A DNA stretch of 64,000 nt, from the NCBI RefSeq assembly GCF_009730915.1, contig NC_052471.1, positions 29,174,185 through 29,238,184 on the forward strand, in the 5' to 3' direction. Position 1 is the stretch's first letter. Every line of letters starts with the position of its first letter. Shown here in pieces: positions 38,819 to 51,343 of the stretch. The notes beneath the pieces are model-generated. The model saw only the letters and a list, made by a program, of their open reading frames with translations, was not told where the DNA came from and did no database searches. This DNA is from Dioscorea cayenensis subsp. rotundata. Taxonomy: Eukaryota; Streptophyta; Magnoliopsida; Dioscoreales; Dioscoreaceae. The translations under genes were made by a program, and so were the position numbers.

Positions 38819-39806
38819 TGATGTGTGTGCATTCTTCATTACTTAATATCATTTTGTACACTCATTAGACATGTAATTAGAGTATTATTCTGGAATTTGA
38901 AGCTAAACATGGTGAATATTGTATCATTGACTTCGTGCAGTTCTTAAGGACGAGAGGGAACCAAAAGAAGCATTCTAGAGCTAAAATAAAGAAGATGCAA
39001 CTCTCTCGGCATCAACTATTGAAGAACAAGCCAGACACACCCACTTATAGACATCTTACGGCCTTGCTTACAGCTATAAGCCTCATCTAGAGAATCTTGC
39101 AGGCATACTTATGCCCGTAAGAAGGAGCATACAGACAAGCAGAGGGACTTATGAGTAGGGCTTACGCCCGTAAGTCAAATTGTAAGGGCTGTCCAGAGGA
39201 GTTTACGAGAAGAACATACACCGGTAAGGGTGGTTGCTAGGCAATACAGAGAAGTTTATTGTCCAGCGCTTACGGCTGTAAGCTTGACAGTAACACTAGA
39301 CAGAAGACCTTAAGGACGGGACTTATCACATTTTTATTTTGTATGGGATTAGAGGCAATCGCTTCGCAAGACGAATTGTCTCTAGTTTCAGAATTTTTGT
39401 TAATTCACATTAAGATTTCATATAGTGCAATGCAATTATGAGATGTCTGTATCAAAACTATAGTGGATTAGTTACTATTCACCGGGGCTTTAACATATTT
39501 TAGGATTTCTCTCTGTTCAAATAGAATTGCTAGACTTATACAACCTTTGTCTTAGACTTAATAAACCCTAGAGGGATTTTATGCCCTAGCATCCCATTTT
39601 CCCTTGATTCTCGACCGATTTTATTTTCATATTCTCACTTTCGTTTCTCTTTCTTCTTAGTTTATTTAAACACATCACAACTGTTGGTTAGGTTAGTTTT
39701 CAAAGTTAGGATTAGTACTAGTACTCTCAATTTTTCCTATGGATCTATACCCTTCCCTTATACACACTTTATTACTTGATCGACGCGTATGCTTGCATCC
39801 CTATCA
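38819..39806 (+). mobile_element. Solo LTR, 988 bp, with perfect 5-bp target duplication
   Basis: It starts TGATGTGTGTGCATTC and ends CATCCCTATCA, with agtca directly on both sides (38814-38818 and 39807-39811). There is no internal domain, PBS or PPT, so it is the product of LTR-LTR recombination. Its last part (tggatctata...acttgatcgacgcg) has the look of plant Ty3/gypsy LTR ends. It contains at least four cttacgg/gcccgtaag motifs between 39055 and 39290. Confidence 0.85.
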
Positions 39807-39811
39807 AGTCA

Positions 39812-41189
39812 TCACAAAATCATGTTGAGGGGGCTCTAGTGCAGATCTAACTTTTACTTTAAACATTGCCCACTAATTAACCTTATCATGCATTAAGCTA
39901 GGATATATTATATAATTGACTTGAGCCACATGAATTAGGAGAACATATGGTTTATACTCATTGAATGATCACTTATAATTAACTTCCACAAGTTTATATT
40001 ATTGATAAACTTTTGTTCTCACATTTGCTGTTAGATCAAATTAACCAATCACATCGAAAATAAGGCAGCCCTCTTAATTGGTAAATGCAAGAATTCTAAG
40101 CACAAAGCTTCAATCAAATGCTTATAATAGTTACTCTTATCAGTAATGTAATTTGTACCCTTTATGCATATACCACTACTCATTGTTATTCTATTTGAAT
40201 CATGACTCTCAGTATAAAATTTATATTAATTCACTATGTACATACCCGTTGTAGAAATTATAACTTTTTAATGGTTCTTTTGATAGGTCCTTTAAAAACT
40301 TATTTGTAATATTGTTGGAGGAATCATTAGCATATTTTTACAAACCCACATTGCAAATTCATATTCCAATTTCTCATCACTTGTCCTATCCTAGATCTAT
40401 GGACTCTTTGAGTGCAACTTATCTACTTAAATGCTTCACACACAATGAAATAAAAGAAAAAGGTTAATATAGATTTAAGGGCATTTTAAGAATCTCTTCA
40501 TGTAATAATAGTTATAGATACTTAATGAATGGTTGCCCTTCTAGACAATTTAGCAAGATGTGATTTATTTACATCACCCAGTATTTTTTTTATAAGATAT
40601 CTAACTTTTTCTTTTCCAAACGTCCTATTAAAAGGTGTGAAAATCAATATTTTTGGTGGGTATTCTACTGAATCTTCTTGACTATTATCATTACAAGGCA
40701 CCTTGTAATAGTTTGTCTTCATATGTTGTTCAAAATAATGTATATAGAATAATGATGCTTATTTAACTAAGCATTGCACATGGAACCTGCAACTTTAACT
40801 CTATTTTTCACATTTATTTTTAACTTTCTAAGGTACCTATAAAGTTACATTTAAATTTTAATAAACTAATTCAGTTGATGTATATTAAGATGTGCAACAA
40901 AAAAAAAAAGCAAAGGTTTTATCTCTCTAATGGTACATCTAGTAATATTGCACTAAACCCATATCAACGCTTCATAAGTCAAGTGCATTGAAAGACGTTC
41001 AATTGAGTTAAAAAAAACATAGGGAGAATATATGCTCTAGTAGAATTTTCATTTTAACTCTTCTTCTCGAATTGTAGTAAAAGTTACTCTATAAAAGAAT
41101 TCCTCATTTCTGTCAATGCCTACTAAACAATTGTTAGAAGAAATTCCAAAAATACCATTAGAAGTAATACTTGCATGAAAACATGACAG
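39812..41189. other. AT-rich spacer, no gene seen
   Basis: No exon, tRNA or element border was recognised in this stretch. The small frame at 40522-40722 has no recognisable domain. Confidence 0.45.
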
Positions 41190-42080
41190 TTATTTTTTTT
41201 TTTTTGGGAAACATAAAGCTAAGAGCTTAAAAAAAGAGAAACAAAAAGATTAAAAGACAAAATTAAAACTTGCACATAAATTCTCCAGCCATGAAGGGCG
41301 ATCGAGTCCTTGAAAGAAGCGAGTGAGTTGCGGGTTAAGCCTTCCAAATGTTGCTAAAGCATCAGCGATCTCATTAACGTCACGGGAGATGTTCTCAAGA
41401 TTTGTATTAGGGAATACAGAAAGATGACGCTTCAATTTGTGATACTCGTCTTCAACGTGCCAAGCGACACATGCGTTGTAATTTTTGAGAAGTTGTATGA
41501 TACCAGGACAATCACAGCATAAGCGAGAAGGATCCCAGCGATGTTCTGCACAAGTCTGAAATGCAAGGTTAATAGCAGCAATTTCTGCCTCAAAGGGTGA
41601 CTTCGTAGTGGTTCCCTTGGCTCCAGCAAGTAAGATGCGGTTCATATTAATAACAATGATGAAACCTAGACCAGCAAAAGCAGAATTAGCATCCCATGAA
41701 GCATCAGTGAAGATTGTAATGAAATTGTTATAGCATTGAGGTATAAGAGAGTCCCTAAGAGAAGTCCTGTTGAAGTCTTGAAAAATGGACCAGGCTCTAG
41801 AGACGACCAAGTTGAAATTGACCTGAGAATTTTTAAAGATCAAGTTGCATCTACTTTTCCATATGATCCAGGCAACCGTGGCAATGAAAGCTTGCGGCCG
41901 CAGCTTATCAATTTTTGAAGGGGCTGGTTCCAAAAGCCAAGAACCAGTGCTAAGGATGGAAAAAACAGAATGGTTCCACCCCAACAAATCCAAGACAGTG
42001 AAAAACATTGGCCCATGTTTGACGTGTACCAATTTATCCATTTGGGAACAAAAGATTTTTATTTCATTCACAAAGCACAT
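41190..42080 (-). mobile_element. 5'-truncated LINE fragment with intact RNase H domain
   Basis: On the minus strand an open frame of 276 codons (42080-41250) starts in the linker after zf-RVT (VAWIIWKSRCNLIFKN) and ends in a type I RNase H domain: FTDASWD, FEAEIAAINLA, LCCDCPGIIQLL and RDVNEIADALATF. These carry the catalytic D-E-D-D set. About 45 bases after the stop a run of 14 A on that strand (41191-41205 on plus) looks like the LINE poly(A) tail. No target duplication was found. Plant L1-type LINEs often end with this domain. It is most likely a dead fragment, but the frame is uninterrupted. Confidence 0.8.
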
Positions 42081-42607
42081 ATTTTTAACTATTTATCTAT
42101 AGTATAAAATGCTTTTGAAAATTTCCTTATACCAGCATTCCTTTCTTACCCTGACCTTCAAATCTTTTCTCAATTTGGTATTGTTCGTAGCCTTCCCTTC
42201 TACATTCTTTTAAAATACTATATTATTTTACTAAACATTATTTATTTAAAAACAAATTTTTTTTTTCTAAAATAACATTTATTTTGGACTGACCAAAAGA
42301 TTCTTGGTCTATTAACACTGGATCCTTTAGAGAAGTATTCATGTTCTTACATAGATCTTACATAGAGTAAAAGCATAAATGTGTTAAAATAGTAACTCCA
42401 TACCTGTGCACACATCTAACACGTGGTTTATCCACATTACGTCAAAATAAATAATAAATCTTCTAATAGCCTCCCACTCAATGCAACTATTTATTTTCAA
42501 TCACCCTCACTGCATCTCACCATCTAACAATTAATAAAACTAAAAATACATAACAATAACTTAATACTCAATGCAAATAGATAAGAGAAATTCACACCTC
42601 TTTATCT
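42081..42607. other. Spacer and 3' region of the NT-C2 gene
   Basis: AT-rich, no exon recognised. It probably includes the 3' UTR of the minus-strand gene that stops at 42608. Confidence 0.45.
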
Positions 42608-43724
42608 CTAGATTGGGCTACCAAAGGCATCAAACTCAGAGCATCCAATGGAGTATTCATTCTCATTAGAAACCCACCTATTCACAAGTTCATCATACTC
42701 TTCCTTCTCTAAAGTAACAGCCTCTGTTTTACTTTTCCACACTTGTGAAGCTTTCATCAACTCCAACTCTGCCTCTTGAATCAATGTCTCCAAATCCAAG
42801 TCAACACTTAGCTTCAACTTCTCATCACCATCCCTTGTTTTTTTCCAATGCTTGTCTTCCAACAACCTAAGGAACTCATCCTCAACCTTCTCAACATCAA
42901 ACTCCCCAGTGATGTCCATCAGAAAACATGGTTTCTCTTCACTCCTCCCTTTCTCCATTGTTATGAACTCCCTATCTTCATCATCATCTACTTGATCGCG
43001 GCTCCCTGAGTTCTCGATGGTGATGAAACCAGGGTCGGATTTGAAGGATTGAACTCTCCTAGTGGAAGCCGACCAGCTTCGGTAGCTCTTTAGATCAGGT
43101 AGGCATGAAAAACATTTGCTCTTGCTCCGCCTTTTATCTGCATACATGCATGGCAAGTGTTATATTGGAGAAAGACTTGTTACAATGACATGCTTGATCA
43201 TTACCTTCAAGTTCAATTGTTTCTTCAACTTCATCGTCTTCTTCTATGATTCTACAAAACAAACTCAGTTTCAGTACACCACCATGACCAGCTCCTGTAA
43301 GATCAAAGCTGAAGGCTTTGCCACCAAACTCTGAGTTTGAATTCTCGACAATGGCTAACTCACTCAAATCAACATGAAAGGTACCAAGATCACAATCAAC
43401 AGCATCAACCAAAGAAACCCACACAGTGACACTCTTTGAGGTAGACGAAACATCGGCATTTCCACAATGCAGGAAGATCTCTTCAAAGCTAGCAATGCCT
43501 TGACAGACATAAACATGCAAAGTTTGTTCCCCCTTCCACCATTTAGTCCTCCACCCCACAACAACAGCTCTGCCATCCATAGATGATGGCAAAGTCTCAA
43601 TCTTGTGAACTTGGAGGCAAACCACACATCTTGATCTTCTCATTTTCTGAATCTCAGTGGACAAACAAAGTCCTCCACACTTCCAAAAGTTTAGCATTTT
43701 CCTTGCATTTGAGGCCATTACCAC
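42608..43724 (-). CDS. NT-C2 (EEIG1/EHBP1-type) domain protein, PMI1-related (2 exons)
   Basis: Exons are 43724-43205 and 43137-42608 with GT-AG borders, giving 349 residues. The N-terminal half is an NT-C2 domain (RSRCVVCLQVHKIETLPS, VVVGWRTKWWKG, LGTFHVDLSELA, VLKLSLFCRII), a lipid- or membrane-associated C2 variant found in plant PMI1/WEB-like proteins involved in organelle positioning. The C-terminal half is acidic and helical (FDVEKVEDEFLRLLEDKHW, LETLIQEAELELMKASQVW) and ends in FGSPI, a tail I associate with the short plant members of this family. A second ATG two codons downstream (43718) could also start translation. Exact role unknown. Confidence 0.85.
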
Positions 43725-44776
43725 TCATCAGTTTTGCATGCATGAAGGCTGATTATAACTAGAGCTTAACAACAAAAGAGAATGAAAAAAGGGTTAAGGT
43801 GGGTGTTATGATATGTATCACTAAGTGCAAGGTTGGCTTTGGGGTTTGGAATATAAGCTAAAGTTGATGAAAAGAGAAGGGTGAGGCTTAGAAGAATAAA
43901 GCAGCATTGTGCCATTGAGTAAAAGGTGCATGATTCTCCAACTAGTTGGAGGAGATGATGTTCTCCATGTGCAAGGGTTTAATAATCAATCTACTTGTTG
44001 GACTAAGTATATATACATATACATATACACACACATAAATGTATACATATGTATGCATGCAATGTATATATATGTATGATAGAGAGAAAGAAGCTTATCA
44101 CTTCTTTGAAGTTGAACCTGCAAAACCCTTTGCATCTTCAATTACCAGCCAATCAAACATTATCTAGAATGAACTGACAACAAAGACATGCAAGCAAGAG
44201 AATTAAATTTATAGAAATTTACACTAGTACACGCATGAGAGCATAGAGAAAAAACACTCACCACAAGATCTTCTTCAGATTGTATATTCTGATCTCGAGA
44301 CATAATCCCCTGTCAAGAATGTTGAACAGCCAGCATCAAATCACAATGAAATTTTCAAGGGGGAAAAGAAAGAGTACTTCAGAATTGTAGAATTCACCTT
44401 CAACTCCTGTTAATTGCAAATAATAGATGAAAAACCTTTAGAAACAAAAAACAAGAAACAAAATTTGAGGATAAGGCACAAACACAGAATTGAGTCCAGA
44501 AAGAATATATTGATCAACATAACATATAAAGGCCAACTATATACAGCAAAACTGAGGCGGCCACTCTTTACAAATTCTAGAATTGCAACATGATCTATGA
44601 CACAGCCCTGGCATTTAGGACTATGGGAATAGAGTTCATCCTATTTCATATCACCAACCTGTTAAGTTATGAACCTGCATCATCCTCTAGAGGTGGAAGG
44701 AGAACAAATTAATGCTCATATCAGGGGATCCCTTGGTAGATGTCAGCTGGTGAGATCATCATTGCGGTAAAATTAA
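43725..44776. other. Promoter side of the NT-C2 gene and 3' UTR of the PHD gene
   Basis: The region holds the upstream side of the minus-strand NT-C2 gene and the 3' end of the minus-strand PHD gene. CT- and TA-rich tracts lie near 44010-44090. A pair of exon-like pieces on the minus strand (44303-44262 and from 44117 down) is discussed under rejected items. Confidence 0.4.
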
Positions 44777-47700
44777 CTACAGCCTACTGTTTTGATTATC
44801 TGATATTGTTTCCTCAGAAGATGCATCACTCTCTATGATAACCAATTCACCTGGAGCTATGGGGGGAGGAGTTTTCTTATTCAGATCAAAGATCTTGGGC
44901 TGATCTAAAGCTGCATTATCTGTCGGTGGTGGTATTGATGTCTGACCTAAAGTTGGAAGATTGAATTTCGCTCCCATCTGCGGCTCACTCACAGATGATT
45001 TCAAGATATCAGACATGCGCAAATTGCCAGAGTTGCTGTTGGAAGTCATGCTCCTTATTTTCAGTATTCCTCGTTCTCGAAGATCTTTCGATGAGAAGGA
45101 GAGATCATTCATACTTGGAAAAGGAGCATTGTTTTGCGGTTCACCATTCAAGAAGCTTCCTGAAGCCGCATTGGAGGAAACACCAGGAGGCAATGTTGTC
45201 TCAGACAGCCTTGGGGGCATGTCTAAGATCTCTTTCAGCCAATGGGGTAGACTGCCACTGTTTGCTGGTAGCCCAGCTAATTGTTGCTCATTACCCGATT
45301 CTTCACCCATATTGTGCTGTGAATTCAATGTTTGTTCCCAAGCATACCTTGTGTTTTGGGGTCTAACTGGCCTTTGATTGATGTTTCCAGCCCAAGAATA
45401 CAAGGAAGATTTAGAAAAGCCACCAATGAGAGAAGAACCAGTACATGGGGCTCCATTGGTCAAAGCACCAGTTAAGTCCATGCCTGAGTATAGGTTTCTC
45501 TTAGGCATGCTCTCTTTTTGAAGGTATACATCTCCCAAAGAGAGTTTTGTCTCAGTAGTTGGCCTCTGAAAATCTGAAGACCCATAAGACCAGGAACTAT
45601 ATTGTTTTCCAGCTGCTGGTTTTGTTAATAAGGCATCTTTCGATAAAGGAATGTGACTAATACCAGGCCTAGGTAAATTTAAAGGCTGAGAAAAACTGCA
45701 ATTGAAAAGCTTTCTTTGTTCAAACTCCCATCTCTCAGCCAGGTCCATGGCAGTCCTTGATTCCAAGAAACATAATCTAGGATCCCTTAGCAAGGCATTC
45801 CAATTATCTAAGCCATGTCTTCTCACACCAATCCAAAGAAAATCCAATTCTTCTTCAGACCAGTCAATGGAATATCTCCTGAACTTTTCTAACAAATAGT
45901 CTTGCCGTTCTTGTAATATCTGTGTTCCAGTAATAACACTCTCAACTATCTGCTTTTGTCTTGATAAAGATGAATTTTCATCAATGGCGAGGCATTGGGC
46001 CATTTTGTTGTGCATGTGAGCATTATGTCTAATACTACAGGTTGATGATGACGGCCCAATTTGGGGATCTTTAATATAGCTTAGGGAGACTTTAGAATTA
46101 AGCGGCAAGGATAGGTCAAGAAAATCAGCACAAACAAAACTTTTTGGTGCCTCTTCCTGATGTTGCTTCCAGCTGCTATGTTCATCTGATTTTGCCAAGG
46201 AAAACCTTAGCCCTGATGCAGCAGGTTGACTGGCAAACTCCTGAGAGGAACCCTGGAAAAAGAAAATAATTAGATAAGGAACTTATTCTGAAGCATTAGC
46301 AATCTGGCCATATCTAAACAAACCCAACAAATTAGAATGACCCAAAATATAGACTTTTTTTTTTGCAAACAGGCTGCTTAGGTAATCTATGTAGCAACTA
46401 AGGTTGAAGGAAAACAAAGCTGAGGTGTGATCATGCATCAATTAGAACCTGAAATAATACAAGCAACAAGATTATGCTATGATTAATGCCATAGTTTACC
46501 TTGTTATGAGGGCCCTCTGTAAGTAAGCTTACTGGAGTTAATGGATAATCTACCCAATTAGATGCCTGACGTCCAATGTTGCCACCTAACCCCACAATTA
46601 AATTCCTGTTACCACCTCTCTCTTCCTCCAATACTTGATCTGAAGATCCCATCATGTCTTTCTTTGAATTATGGAAAGCTTTATCAATGGACTCCAGCCA
46701 TTCCAAACCTTTACCTTTTCTGTGACTTCCCTCATCCAACAACATTGCAGAACAATTTGGAGTTGATGAACTTTGAGATTCAAGAATATCTTTATGAGGA
46801 GCACATGATGGTCTGCTTGGTACCACATTATTTAGGCAAGTAGATATCGGTGGTGCAGCAGATAGACCAAGATTCTCACTCTCAGCTAAAACATCGCAAT
46901 GGATGCCCGACTTCTCAGAGTTGCAAATAGCAACAAGCAACTTATTTCCCAGTTCTTCTCTAAAAGAAGCATTAGAGTTGGTTGAGGTTGGCTGATTGTT
47001 CACATCTAATAGACTGGGATTTCCGGTTATACCAGAAGTGGTAGCTGCTTTCAATTTGTTCAATTGGTCTTCAAGAATATGTTCAATAGGTTGGGATGGC
47101 AAATGAGAATGATCGCTTGAATTTGATCCCTTTGGACACCAAATATCCAATTTTTCACCCAAATCGTTTGTGCTGTTTCCATTAAAAATGACAGTCAGCT
47201 AGCAAAAATATCCATACAAAAGACACGCTATAAAAAATCTGTGAAGGACACATACATCTTAGGTCCAGAAAATACTGCTCCAGATAAGGAACTGGGTCCA
47301 GAGCCCTTTTCCAGGTTTGTAGCCTGAATGGTAGACTTCACATTAGATTGTGTTCAAGTAACTGGTACCTATACATCCACAAAGACTAGAAATCTAATGC
47401 ATGCTCAGATAAAGTTGTGTGCATGCATTAACTGTTAATCGAAGCTAGGGGATACAGAGCAGAATATATGCATTTTGCACTACTGGGCATTCTTATTGAA
47501 TTATTTCTTAAGCTGATGATATGCAAGTCATGCATTCAAATTAAGTCAAAAAAATGGTGGACTTATTATGGATTAGCATGGACATCATTTTAACAGATAG
47601 CTGAATTTTGTGACAATTTTGGTATTGCTGCTTGCTGCCTAAAAACTATGACACTCAAAATTTATGTATAAACCAATCAATTTGAAATTTGTCTGTGCAC

Positions 47701-50700
47701 GATTAGGATAATGTTTGCAGCAGAGTTCGCAAGGATGCGCACAAGTCGAACAATCGAAAAATGGGAAAAAAAAATTATAATGACTAAGTTAATTTTTAGC
47801 AAACTTCCTGTCTTGGTGACTATGCCAGCAGGATACTAAGCAAAATGGGCATGGACTCACAACGACCAGTACTAACCTAAAATTCCTAGAAAACTGACCT
47901 TTTCGATATTGAAATGAAAAAAATCACAGCAAAGAATTAAAAGAAAATTTATGAGACAAAAACATGATGGTCTAAATTCCAAACTAAACTCCCATCGTGC
48001 AAAACAAACACACCAAACTGACACAATCAGCACAACCATTAAACATCAAGTGAAATATATATCCTGATAGTTATTGTAGTAGGGATGCCATAAGCACTTT
48101 TTCCAAATGCAAGAGAAATCTCTCATGTCATGTCTTGCTCTGCAATTTATGCTTCATATGTACCAGGGTTCAAATAAGAATCTGGGCATGCCTATGATCC
48201 TTCCAATTGACCAAACATCCTTGACGGTGAAAGCCAAATTTTCCAATGTAAGGAGTCATTATACCAATTATGAAATGACTAGAATCTAATCCATCAAAGA
48301 TTTGAGGTCATCACACATTCTGCTCTCCCTGAAAAATAAAAAGTGAAACCATTCCCAAATTCTGAGGGAAGTCTATGTGGTGTAAATTTAACATGTTATG
48401 CAGGACTGCAAATGGAAACAATGCATATAAGCTCTCTTGTATGAAGATAATGGCAGAGCTATGTCTCTGATCACTCAATCATTGAGAATTGGGATCAGAA
48501 TGATGTTAAATATCCTAGTATTTGAATAGCACAAACTGGCATGGGAAACATAAAACGTGTCATAACGATATCACACAGATATTACAAAATAAGTACTGAT
48601 CTCATCAGCAGAATAGAATGCAGGCATAGCTAATACAAGGAAGAGTAACTCGGAAAGAATTACAACAGGAAAGGTCAAAATATACCTCATCTCGTTGAAT
48701 CATGTGCAATGGGTTAAGCTCGATTACTACAGCTGAAGTAGTTGATTGAGAAGAAAAGACACAATTTTGAGATGAACTTTGATATTTACTACCATCACGT
48801 AATGCAGCAACCTTTGAATTACTCTCAGCAACTATGTTGCCTTCAACTTGTTTCTTCTTCTTTCTAGTTCTGTAGAAGGTAAGCAAGGGAGCGGGAGCCC
48901 TGCAATTCTCTTTGGCACATTCGGCACTTTCCTGAACACGATTGCCTGAATTTTTTGACTCCAAAACAGAGCCATTTGGACATTCAGAAGTTGATCTTTT
49001 CGCAGATGATTTTGAGTGTCCAAGTAACTCCCTTACAATGTCTACATTCGTTGAGTGAAACCATGATGGCTCACCATTACATGTGATCCCGCATTCAGAA
49101 CTAGAATTCATGCATGGATTATTCATCTGAAGGGACTGTGCAATGTTGTTAGCAGATGGTTCAATGCAGGAAGGGACTCCACTACTAGAACTTTTTTCAG
49201 CAACTTCCGTACTTGGCAAAACCATATCTGAATGAAGTTTCAAATGGCCAGAACCAGACTCCTTTAATTTCTTCCCTTTTCTCATGTTATCTTGAGTAGT
49301 CAGCTGCATAGGCTCCTCAAAATCACCTTTTTCCAAACATGCTGAGCAGACCCACTTATCCTGGGGAATAAACTTCAAAGACAAAGAAGATAAAAACCAT
49401 CACCTACATTGCATATGCAAAAAGACAATTTAAACATAGTCATGCACTTCTGAGTAAATCACACATTAAGCATGCAACCTTCAAAGAAGGGTCAATGCAT
49501 CGAAGATGATAGGTTGCAGAGCAGCTACAACAGTCCAGCAGATTCTCATTGACATCAAACGTACCACATTTAAAGCAATGCTGCAAACAAAATATAAAGT
49601 CAAGGGAAGCATTATTAATGTAAAGCATGGCATAGGAGAAGCAGTAATTTCTTGACAAGGTACACAGCCACAAGGTCCCATCAATGGTCATTTTCTTAAA
49701 AATTCATAGCTATTTCTCGTATTGCATTTAGCATAGTCTGAAATTTATGGTTGTCAAGTTAAACTATATCTCTTCATTGGCAATAAAAAGTATGTATACG
49801 CCTTAATCAACTAGTTCAGCAATAAAATAAGGATCCTTGTCAGGAAATTCCAAAATCCAACAATAATGGAGCCCATGGCTGATTAAATTTTCAGGCCACA
49901 GCTGATAAAACTAAGTAAACCTTTAGCTCAAAGGCTCTACAATCAAAGTTAGGCTCATGAAGACAATAATTGGGAAATTCTGGCATATGTGGATTCAGGC
50001 TTGTACCACACAATCTCCATTTAGCTTCTTGTTCTTGCTAGAAGGTTCAGATTTTGGACTAGATTGGCTGGAAGATATTTTGGTTGGAGACTTCAGACAT
50101 GAATCAGATGATCTAATATCATGAGCAAGTTGCAATGATGAGGAAAAACGTCTGCGCTTGTAAGTCAGCAGCGGTCTGTTGCCAATCATTGTGTCCTTGG
50201 AAAATTTCCCCGACCTGTTAAGGTTCAATCATGAGAACATGCATATGTTAAGAGTTCTAGATCAACAAGTTTAAATAACAAGGTAATACTTCATGTCAAG
50301 TAAGTGGAACAAACATGAACATTTGAAAAGTAGTTGCTAATGAATTTTCTGGAAAATTTTGGAAACTTGACAAATATTACTACATATGCCTAAACATATG
50401 GGCTAAAAGTTTGCATCATAAGCTCTTACGACATGCAAGAAGTTCTCTTACAGGTTCACAGAAATCATGTTTTGAGAGTGTCTAACATGAAGAAAAGTTA
50501 ATGAACAAATGCATACAATAAATAAACATCACAGTTCTAAACTCCAGCTGCACAAATAATTAGTTGCACAAAAGATAGCTTATAAGAACCATCTGAAAAT
50601 TATCTGCTAAAAAACAGACAACCATTAAAGTTTAACTTGAAACACATACTGGAAAATAAATTTCAGAAGAGAATAAATCAAGAATTAGGCCCCTTGCATG

Positions 50701-51343
50701 CAAGATAACCAATACAGGCGAGGAAAAAAGTGCAAACTCAGAAAAATCAAAAAGTGCAATGATCAATCCAAACAATCTACTTTACACACCATAATAAATT
50801 TCACAGCTAAATGCATAACAATCAAATCTAACCAAAAACAAAAATCATCTCAACGGGTTCAGCAAAACCATAACTTTAATTCACCATCAATCAAAGTTGC
50901 AATGTAATCTCAAAATGCAGCAAAATGTTTTCCAAAAAACCACATAATTCTATTATTCCGATGAAACAAACCATTTGAGAACTATAAAATAGCAAACCAT
51001 ATCCATACCCTAAAACCAAATATAACCATTTCGGATAAGAACACAATAAAAAACCAAACAAAACATCACAACAACATCAAAATGAAAATCACAACTCTGA
51101 AACACATCAACAACGAAACAAAAATCAAATTTTAACCAAATGCAATGGTGAAACAACTCAAGAACAAATAAAAAACCAAAAAAAAACTCCCGATTGAAGT
51201 AGAATTTGCAGCTCAATCCAATGAAATGAATGAACAAACAACATGGAAATTAGAGATAGGGTATGAATGAATGATTACCAAGAGCCAAAAACACCGATTT
51301 GGGATTCGATTGAAGAGAGGGAGAAGGGATTGAAGAAACCCAT
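44777..51343 (-). CDS. PHD finger and SANT/MYB-like domain nuclear protein, CHR4-related but without helicase (7 exons)
   Basis: Exons in coding order are 51343-51279, 50214-50007, 49580-49479, 49372-48686, 47323-47256, 47172-46500 and 46252-44777. All phases agree, giving 1092 residues. The N-terminus has a basic stretch (LLTYKRRR). A complete C4HC3 PHD finger follows, encoded across exons 3 and 4 (CFKC, CCSC, HLRC, CSAC; residues about 93-143), a fold that reads histone H3 tails. A long polar Ser/Asn-rich region leads to a SANT-like segment ([19 protein letters not shown]...WEFEQ, about 732-784) that closely resembles the C-terminal part of CHR4/PICKLE-type CHD3 remodellers. No chromodomain or SNF2 helicase lies between. 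Nuclear chromatin role is inferred. The transcript runs divergently from the RING gene. Confidence 0.87.

Noticed and set aside
44040..44303. Exon-like pair on the minus strand (44303-44262, then from 44117), with an ATG and good splice borders
   Set aside because: The second piece runs into TA/GT-rich low-complexity sequence before a stop and has no recognisable domain. It could be a UTR exon of a neighbouring gene, but I cannot support a coding call.
44961..45377. Plus-strand frames opposite the last exon of the PHD gene
   Set aside because: Antisense shadows with no domain.
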